The notes below the pieces were generated by a model that did no database searches, was not told the origin of the DNA, and saw nothing but the letters and a program-made list of their open reading frames with translations. DNA of 8,680 nucleotides. Origin: SLFT01 sp964493075. Its GTDB lineage: Bacteria; Hydrogenedentota; Hydrogenedentia; Hydrogenedentales; CAITNO01. Each line of letters begins with the position of its first letter. Position 1 is the first letter of the stretch. A program made the position numbers and the translations under genes. The stretch is from assembly GCA_964493075.1 (NCBI GenBank), contig CAZBNU010000181.1, forward strand, positions 1 through 8,680, in the 5' to 3' direction. Below are positions 1 to 4,180 of the stretch, piece by piece.

Positions 1-662
1 ACATCGGTGTATACGGCGTCCGCATCACGCAGGCCGGATTCGCAGTCGTGGGTGATCACAAACTCGCCTTTGGCTTCCTGACGTACACGCGCCACGAGAT
101 CCGGATCGCCGTCATAGCCTTCCGGGCATACGAGGGTCAGGTTCAGCGGAATGCGCGAAGCAAAGTTTGCCCACGAATGAAATACATTGTTGCCGTCGCC
201 CACAAAAGCCACCTTGATGCTGCCCAAGTCATGCCCTTTGTGCTCACGCAAGGTTTGCACATCGGCCATTATCTGGCAGGGATGCAACATATCCGTCAGG
301 GCATTGATCACCGGGATGCGGGCGCACTCTGCCATCTGCACCACATGCTCGTGTTTGAACGTGCGCGCCATGATGCCGTCCACCCATCGCTCCAGATTGT
401 GTGATACATCCGGCACGGTCTCCCGTTCACCCAGACGCACATCCATCAAGACCGAATGGCCGCCCAGTTGGAACATGCCCACCTGAAAGGTCAGCCTAGT
501 ACGCAGGCTTGGCTTTTCAAAAATCAGCGCCAGCGTTTTGCCGTCCAGCAGTTTATGGGGCTGTCCTGCCTTCTGCAAGGCCTTTAACTCATCGGCAAGG
601 GCGAGCAATGCCAGTAGTTCTTCGCTTGTATAATCGGCAAGCGAAATGAAATCCTTTACCAT
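1..662 (-). CDS. argF: Ornithine carbamoyltransferase, C-terminus cut off by the window edge
   Basis: This enzyme joins carbamoyl phosphate and ornithine to make citrulline in cytoplasmic arginine synthesis. I translated the reverse strand from the ATG at 662-660 and obtained 220 uninterrupted residues running off the left edge; the family is usually about 300 to 330 residues, so roughly a third is missing. The carbamoyl-phosphate loop FEKPSLRTR is at residues 48-56 and the catalytic HPCQ motif at 127-130. The start of the second, ornithine-binding domain (VAFVGDGNNV) is at 151-160. The late HCLP and SMG-type motifs that would settle ornithine against acetyl- or succinyl-ornithine are outside the window. 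The start is supported by GGAGGAA five bases upstream. The first seven bases (ATGGTAA) overlap the end of argD, so translation is probably coupled to it. Family identification is very secure; exact substrate is slightly less so. Confidence 0.95.
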   Translation of the reverse strand, partial: MVKDFISLADYTSEELLALLALADELKALQKAGQPHKLLDGKTLALIFEKPSLRTRLTFQVGMFQLGGHSVLMDVRLGERETVPDVSHNLERWVDGIMARTFKHEHVVQMAECARIPVINALTDMLHPCQIMADVQTLREHKGHDLGSIKVAFVGDGNNVFHSWANFASRIPLNLTLVCPEGYDGDPDLVARVRQEAKGEFVITHDCESGLRDADAVYTD

Positions 663-1849
663 TCCAGTTCCTCCAGGGAAGAGATCAACGCCGCCACAAC
701 ACAGTCCACTGCCATCCGGTCCACAATGAGCGGCGGCAGAAAACGCAACACCGACGGACCGGCAGGTCCGCAGATGATGCCTGCATTAAGCATCTTCTCT
801 ATGAGCGGTGCGACGGCGCGGTCAAATTCGATTCCGATCATTAGGCCGCGACCACGCACTTCACATATACAATCAAAGTCCTTCGCCACTTCAAGCAATT
901 GCTGCGTAAGATAACAACCCGTATCCCGGGCAGTCTCGATAAAACCGGGCGCCACAAGTTGCTCGAAGGTGGCCAGTGCCGCGGCAGTGCTTAACGGGTT
1001 GCCGCCGAAGGTGCAGGCATGGGAACCGGGAGCAAACCCTTCGGCCACTTTGTCTGTGCATCCCATCGCGCCGATAGGCACACCGTTTCCCAGGCCCTTT
1101 GCCAGCGTGATAATATCAGGAATGACATTCTCATTCTGATAGGCGAACAGGTTCCCGGTGCGTCCAAGCCCGGTCTGCACTTCATCAAAAACAAGCAGCA
1201 CATTTTTCTCATCACACAGTTTCCGCACGGCGGGAAGGTAACCGGGTTTCGGCACACGCACCCCGCCTTCGCCCTGTATGGGTTCTAGCATGACCAGCCC
1301 GGTGTTTTCCGTGATGGCGGCCTCAAGGGCGGCGCTATCACCATAGGGCACATAATGGAATCCGGACAGCATCGGCTCGAAACCCTGGTGATACTTGGGT
1401 TGTCCCGTCGCCGTTACCGTGGCCATGGTGCGCCCGTGAAAGGACTGTTCCGCCACCACCACTTCTGACTTAGGTGTGCCCTGCTGCGCCCAGTAGCGGC
1501 GCGCAATTTTCAGCGCCGCTTCGTTGGCTTCGGCGCCGCCGTTGCAAAAAAACCACTTGTCGGCGAAGCAGTGTTTGCACAGCAACGCCGCCAGTTTCAC
1601 CTGGGGCTCAATGTAGTATAAGTTGGACACATGTACCAGCGTGCGCGCCTGCTCGCAGATGGCCTCAGTCACTTTTGGATGGCAATGGCCCAGGTTGCAC
1701 ACGGCGATACCGGCAAAAAAGTCCAGATACTCACGGCCATCCGCATCCCACAAACGTGCACCCTCACCGCGGACAATCGCCATCTTGCGCGTTCCGTAGG
1801 TGTTGATTATGTGTTGATCATTCAATTGCCTGATGTGTTCTGTGTCCAT
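656..1849 (-). CDS. argD: Acetylornithine aminotransferase (class III PLP aminotransferase)
   Basis: This PLP enzyme transfers an amino group from glutamate to N-acetylglutamate semialdehyde, giving N-acetylornithine in arginine synthesis; relatives also act in lysine synthesis. At 397 residues it has the family's usual length and is intact. Visible motifs are NGGAEANEAA (103-112, cofactor phosphate binding), SFHGRT (136-141), EPIQGEGG (189-196), FDEVQTGLGRTG (221-232, with the pyridine-binding Asp222) and ITLAKGLGNG (247-256, with Lys251 as the probable Schiff-base lysine). CTFGGNPL follows at 279-286. AAGGAG lies upstream of the ATG at good spacing. The gene follows the zinc-ribbon gene by 42 bases and overlaps argF by 7, so the three probably share a transcript. 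Class III relatives such as ornithine, GABA and succinylornithine aminotransferases look similar, but the argF neighbour favours ArgD. Confidence 0.95.
   Translation of the reverse strand: MDTEHIRQLNDQHIINTYGTRKMAIVRGEGARLWDADGREYLDFFAGIAVCNLGHCHPKVTEAICEQARTLVHVSNLYYIEPQVKLAALLCKHCFADKWFFCNGGAEANEAALKIARRYWAQQGTPKSEVVVAEQSFHGRTMATVTATGQPKYHQGFEPMLSGFHYVPYGDSAALEAAITENTGLVMLEPIQGEGGVRVPKPGYLPAVRKLCDEKNVLLVFDEVQTGLGRTGNLFAYQNENVIPDIITLAKGLGNGVPIGAMGCTDKVAEGFAPGSHACTFGGNPLSTAAALATFEQLVAPGFIETARDTGCYLTQQLLEVAKDFDCICEVRGRGLMIGIEFDRAVAPLIEKMLNAGIICGPAGPSVLRFLPPLIVDRMAVDCVVAALISSLEELEW
668..674 (-). promoter_or_regulatory. argF ribosome binding site embedded in the end of argD
   Basis: The minus strand reads GGAGGAA here, five bases before the argF ATG. 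The site lies in the last codons of argD, whose stop TAA (658-656) is shared with the ATGGTAA overlap. This decides the argF start and points to translational coupling, in which ribosomes finishing argD restart at once on argF. No separate argF promoter is needed or seen. Confidence 0.7.
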
Positions 1850-1891
1850 TTCATTTCTCTCCTTAGTTACAGGCGCGATACGAACCGCCCA

Positions 1892-2212
1892 TCAGCTTGC
1901 TTTTGCGGCGGGAGCTGGCTTCGATTCGCCGCCAGAAGGCGCGGACGTTGATTCTCCGCTCTTCTTTTCCGATTTTGCCTCTGACTTCGCCGCCGCTGGT
2001 TTGGGCTCCGAAGCAGGCGCTTTGCCCTTCTTGTTCTTATAATCTGTCTCGTAAAAGCCGCTACCTTTGAAAATAATTCCTGATCCTTTACCGATGAGCC
2101 GTGTACACGGACCACCGCATTCTTCACACTTCACGCGAGGCGTGGCGCTCATGGAATGAAACATATCCTGAGTATGGCTGCACCGTTTGCATTCGTAAGA
2201 ATAAGTGGGCAT
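1892..2212 (-). CDS. FmdB-type zinc-ribbon protein with a low-complexity tail
   Basis: This is a small 106-residue protein of the FmdB putative regulatory family. The N-terminus MPTYSYECKRC is the family signature. Two cysteine knuckles, Cys8-x2-Cys11 and Cys29-x2-Cys32, with a further Cys36, should bind one zinc ion. The segment GKGSGIIFKGSGFY (41-54) is also typical. From about residue 60 the protein is a charged Lys/Ala/Pro/Glu/Ser tail, probably disordered. AAAGGAA seven bases before the ATG supports the start. It is the first gene of the probable fmdB-argD-argF transcript, 42 bases ahead of argD. The family's molecular role is poorly known: the name comes from a proposed regulator of the formamidase operon in Methylophilus, and a link to arginine synthesis would be new. 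Family call is firm, function unknown. Confidence 0.9.
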   Translation of the reverse strand: MPTYSYECKRCSHTQDMFHSMSATPRVKCEECGGPCTRLIGKGSGIIFKGSGFYETDYKNKKGKAPASEPKPAAAKSEAKSEKKSGESTSAPSGGESKPAPAAKAS

Positions 2213-2255
2213 ATAAAAGTTCCTTTAATGGATTTACTGCCATCGTTTTCATAAC

Positions 2256-2275
2256 GGGCACATACCCCCGTGCCC
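2256..2275. other. Hairpin in the leader of the FmdB-type gene
   Basis: GGGCAC (2256-2261) and GTGCCC (2270-2275) are perfect inverted repeats around an eight-base loop. On the minus strand the hairpin falls 44 to 63 bases before the FmdB start, inside the roughly 140-base leader implied by the promoter at 2358-2386. There is no T-run after it on either strand, so it does not look like an intrinsic terminator. It could be a leader structure or chance. The rest of the 326-base gap (2213-2538) shows only this, the promoter and the two ribosome binding sites. Confidence 0.35.
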
Positions 2276-2357
2276 TGTAAACCCCTGAAAATAAAGAGCA
2301 CGCAAATACAGATGAGGGAATCATGAATCTGCGCGTACAGATGTCAGGGAACTTAAC

Positions 2358-2386
2358 ATATTACCAGTTTTACACATTCCATGCAA
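2358..2386 (-). promoter_or_regulatory. Predicted sigma70-type promoter for the fmdB-argD-argF transcript
   Basis: On the minus strand TTGCAT (2386-2381) and TAATAT (2363-2358) are separated by exactly 17 bases. Each matches four of six consensus positions. Transcription would begin near 2351 and give a leader of about 140 bases. No ARG-box operator was recognised. The call rests only on hexamers and spacing. Confidence 0.35.
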
Positions 2387-2538
2387 GAATCTGATCGAAA
2401 TCTGTACACTTTGTGCGGCTGCAAAACGTCACCCGCTGTGCCTGTGTCAGGCAAGAGCATTGAAAGTGGAATTTACGTTGTTGTAGTGCCATAATTGTGC
2501 GCCACATCCCTTTCCTGTATATATCTCATGGAGGCTCT

Positions 2539-2892
2539 ATGAGCAAAATAGCCACAATAGTATTGTTGATTTTCTCTAACCTGTTCATGACCTACGCCTG
2601 GTATGGACACCTTAAAGATATGCGTCATCGCACCTTGTTCCTGGTGATACTGGTGAGTTGGGGAATCGCCTTTTTTGAATACTGCCTGCAAGTGCCCGCC
2701 AATCGCATTGGCCGCGACTTCTATTCACTGGGTCAACTCAAGGTTATGCAGGAAGTAATCAGCGTCAGCGTATTTGCCTTGTTTGCCATCCTTTACATGC
2801 GTGAGCCGTTGAAACTGGACTATCTCTGGGCCGGACTCTGCCTCGTCGGCGCAGCCTACTTTATGTTCCGCAGTGCTGGCGTGGCGCATTGA
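2539..2892 (+). CDS. Small four-helix membrane protein, DUF486 / DMT-type
   Basis: This 117-residue inner-membrane protein resembles the DUF486 family of the drug/metabolite transporter superfamily, which is related to EmrE-like transporters. Four hydrophobic helices can be placed at about residues 4-22, 33-50, 72-87 and 94-111. The early LFMTYAWYGHLK (15-26), FEYCLQVPANRIG (46-58) and LKVMQEVISV (67-76) segments are what led me to the family. The reading frame is open 14 codons further upstream to 2497. I chose the ATG at 2539 because GGAGG lies four bases before it and the protein then begins directly with helix 1, as in relatives. No substrate is known for the family. It stands alone, divergent from the arginine genes and convergent with the alkylation repair gene. 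Confidence 0.85.
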   Translation: MSKIATIVLLIFSNLFMTYAWYGHLKDMRHRTLFLVILVSWGIAFFEYCLQVPANRIGRDFYSLGQLKVMQEVISVSVFALFAILYMREPLKLDYLWAGLCLVGAAYFMFRSAGVAH

Positions 2893-2986
2893 CTTCGAAT
2901 CATATTGATTCCCCTTAATCCTTTTAGATTGTTGCATAATTTTATTATGAAACATGCAGTATTGCCCGCAATTAAGGGCGTTCACT

Positions 2987-3001
2987 ACTATTCGAAATAG
3001 T
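2987..3001. other. Short palindrome between convergent genes
   Basis: ACTATT-CGA-AATAGT is a perfect six-base inverted repeat with a three-base loop, just after the stop codon of the alkylation repair gene on the minus strand. A weaker GCCC/GGGC pair sits nearby. Neither is GC-rich or followed by a T-run, so a terminator role for the convergent genes is only possible, not shown. Nothing else is visible between 2893 and 3007. Confidence 0.25.
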
Positions 3002-3007
3002 CCGACT

Positions 3008-3757
3008 TTAGCGGCGCAGACTCCCGGTTGCCTTGAGATATCTGTTTCGTGCTGCATCGGGATGTTTCTCAATCGCATAGCGTAGCGCCGTGCGCGGCAT
3101 GGATGCAGCGAACCGTTCCAAAAAAGAATCCAGTGCATCCCGATCGCGTTTTCCTACTTCGCGCAGCATCCAGCCAATCGCTTTATGCATCAAGTCGTGG
3201 CTTTCCTTTTTGTCAATGAGGAGGATTTCGGCCAGGGACAAAATTTCATTGTATCTTCCGGTCTTGATAAATGCGAAGGTCGCAAGAACGGCAACGCGCC
3301 GGGTCCACAGATGCCCGCTATTTGCCAGATCAAAAAGGACGGACGGGTCTTTATCCAACAGGTACATGCCGACAATGGTCGGTGCGCTTACATCAACAAG
3401 GTCCCAGTTATTGATATAGTTGAGGGATTGCAGATAAAAGTCAAACAGGAGTTGTCGCTCTTTCTCACCGCTCTTTTTGAATAATTCCACAAGAATCAAC
3501 AACGCCGTCAATCGCTCTTCATGGTAGCTGCTTCGTAAAAGATCACGGACAACAGAAAGGGTATGTTTGACGGTGCAACTCGTCTTGTCGGAAAAATAGC
3601 GGCGCACAATTTTTCGTTGTTCCGGAACGATGACGCCAAGAAACTTGTCGCCTTCGCCATATTCTCCTTTGCCGGTTTTAAAAAAACTGGCAAGGATAAT
3701 TGCCTTGTCCTTGCTCGCAGCCTGTCTCAACGCAATTCTGATTTGATCCGTATCCAT
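3008..3757 (-). CDS. AlkD-like DNA alkylation repair protein (HEAT-repeat DNA glycosylase family)
   Basis: Members of this family remove alkylated purines such as 3- and 7-methyl bases without flipping the base out, using an all-helical HEAT-like solenoid. The 249-residue protein is intact and near family length. Key motifs are NNWDLVD (116-122), SGHLWTRRVAVLATF (147-161), HDLMHKAIGWMLREVGKRD (187-205) and MPRTALRYAIEK (220-231). Trp118, Asp122 and Trp196 line up at a constant offset of nine with the catalytic Trp109, Asp113 and Trp187 that I recall for Bacillus cereus AlkD, so it is probably active. The minus strand has an AGGA-type ribosome binding site just before the ATG and a perfect TATAAT about 30 bases upstream. 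It is monocistronic, with the DUF486 gene converging on it. Some relatives have other or lost activities, so lesion specificity is not fixed. Confidence 0.9.
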   Translation of the reverse strand: MDTDQIRIALRQAASKDKAIILASFFKTGKGEYGEGDKFLGVIVPEQRKIVRRYFSDKTSCTVKHTLSVVRDLLRSSYHEERLTALLILVELFKKSGEKERQLLFDFYLQSLNYINNWDLVDVSAPTIVGMYLLDKDPSVLFDLANSGHLWTRRVAVLATFAFIKTGRYNEILSLAEILLIDKKESHDLMHKAIGWMLREVGKRDRDALDSFLERFAASMPRTALRYAIEKHPDAARNRYLKATGSLRR

Positions 3758-3783
3758 GACTTGTTCCTACCTTGTTCCGGACA

Positions 3784-3814
3784 ATTATATACCAAGGCGC
3801 ACATTACTTGGCAG
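3784..3814 (-). promoter_or_regulatory. Predicted promoter of the alkylation repair gene
   Basis: The minus strand has a perfect TATAAT at 3789-3784. With a 19-base spacer, CTGCCA at 3814-3809 matches four of six -35 positions. Transcription would start near 3777, about 20 bases before the ATG. The -10 is strong; the -35 is weak and its spacing long, which is common for promoters needing an activator. Confidence 0.4.
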
Positions 3815-3818
3815 CGCC
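3792..3818. promoter_or_regulatory. Interleaved inverted repeats inside the repair-gene promoter (operator candidate)
   Basis: Two perfect five-base inverted repeats interlock between the -10 and -35 of the repair gene: CCAAG (3792-3796) with CTTGG (3807-3811), and GGCGC (3796-3800) with GCGCC (3814-3818). The half-site centres of the first pair are 15 bases apart. A repressor or activator could bind here, but short repeats of this size can arise by chance. Confidence 0.25.
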
Positions 3819-3844
3819 AGTATTACACGGAATGACGCAGACCA

Positions 3845-3898
3845 GACGAGTATCTCGTCACGAAAGGTAAGAAACCGGAGATTGGCAATGCGAGATAC
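3845..3898. other. Nested inverted repeats in the long intergenic region
   Basis: GACGAG-TAT-CTCGTC (3845-3859) is a perfect six-base hairpin. In addition GTATCTCG (3850-3857) pairs perfectly with CGAGATAC (3891-3898), an eight-base stem over 33 bases, so the two structures are mutually exclusive. The non-coding stretch 3758-4180 otherwise holds the two divergent promoters, a direct repeat and a leader hairpin. I see no RNA gene family I can name. Confidence 0.3.
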
Positions 3899-4005
3899 GA
3901 GCGGCGCCTGTACCCGCTTTCACGAAATTGGAACAGGGTTCAAAACCATCAGAGCAAATTACGAATAGTACTTCTTAATAGGCGGCTGCATACTGTATTA
4001 CCCCA

Positions 4006-4047
4006 GTGAGTCAACGATGGCTTTCTAGTACATTTCCCGTGAGTCAA
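4006..4047. repeat. 9-base direct repeat containing TGAGTCA upstream of the large gene's promoter
   Basis: GTGAGTCAA occurs exactly at 4006-4014 and 4039-4047, each preceded by a run of C. The copies are 33 bases apart, close to three helical turns. Each holds TGAGTCA, an odd-length palindrome suited to a dimeric DNA-binding protein. The copies centre about 49 and 82 bases before the predicted start of transcription, the usual place for activator sites. No regulator gene is present in the window. Confidence 0.35.
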
Positions 4048-4056
4048 TTCGTTTTC

Positions 4057-4085
4057 TTGCCTTGATTCCTATTTTGAGTTAAAAT
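4057..4085 (+). promoter_or_regulatory. Predicted sigma70-type promoter of the PASTA/P-domain gene
   Basis: TTGCCT (4057-4062, four of six) and TAAAAT (4080-4085, five of six) are separated by an ideal 17-base spacer in an AT-rich stretch. Transcription would begin near 4092, giving a leader of about 89 bases before the ATG at 4181. Confidence 0.45.
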
Positions 4086-4145
4086 AAGGGTGTCCGTTTT
4101 GCCGGGTGTACTATGGAGGTGCTGAATTGCGGCTGGTACCCGCAT

Positions 4146-4160
4146 TAAACCTGTGGTTTA
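4146..4160 (+). other. Leader hairpin directly before the ribosome binding site of the large gene
   Basis: TAAACC-TGT-GGTTTA is a perfect six-base inverted repeat ending four bases before the AAGGAG ribosome binding site (4165-4170). It leaves the site itself unpaired, so it might protect or position the leader rather than hide it. Its short AT-rich stem makes it a modest structure. Confidence 0.3.
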
Positions 4161-4180
4161 TAGTAAGGAGTGGAAAGACA

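Noticed and set aside
1867..2127. Basic 86-codon minus-strand frame overlapping the FmdB-type gene
   Set aside because: It is an out-of-frame reading of the Lys/Ala-rich tail of that gene, with no family features.
2497..2538. Upstream ATG for the DUF486 membrane protein
   Set aside because: No ribosome binding site precedes it. The ATG at 2539 has GGAGG and matches the expected family N-terminus.
3888..3968. 26-codon frame with CCGGAG upstream in the long intergenic region
   Set aside because: The ribosome binding site is reasonable, but the peptide has no recognisable feature, no promoter of its own and no downstream partner. I could not separate it from chance.
4113..4148. Short upstream frame (ATG to TAA, 11 residues) in the leader of the large gene
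   Set aside because: It has no good ribosome binding site and no run of regulatory codons. It probably arises by chance in the leader.
4106..4180. In-frame GTG start giving the large protein 25 more residues
   Set aside because: The extension would bury the signal peptide and has no ribosome binding site, whereas the ATG at 4181 has AAGGAG at proper spacing and begins directly with a signal peptide.
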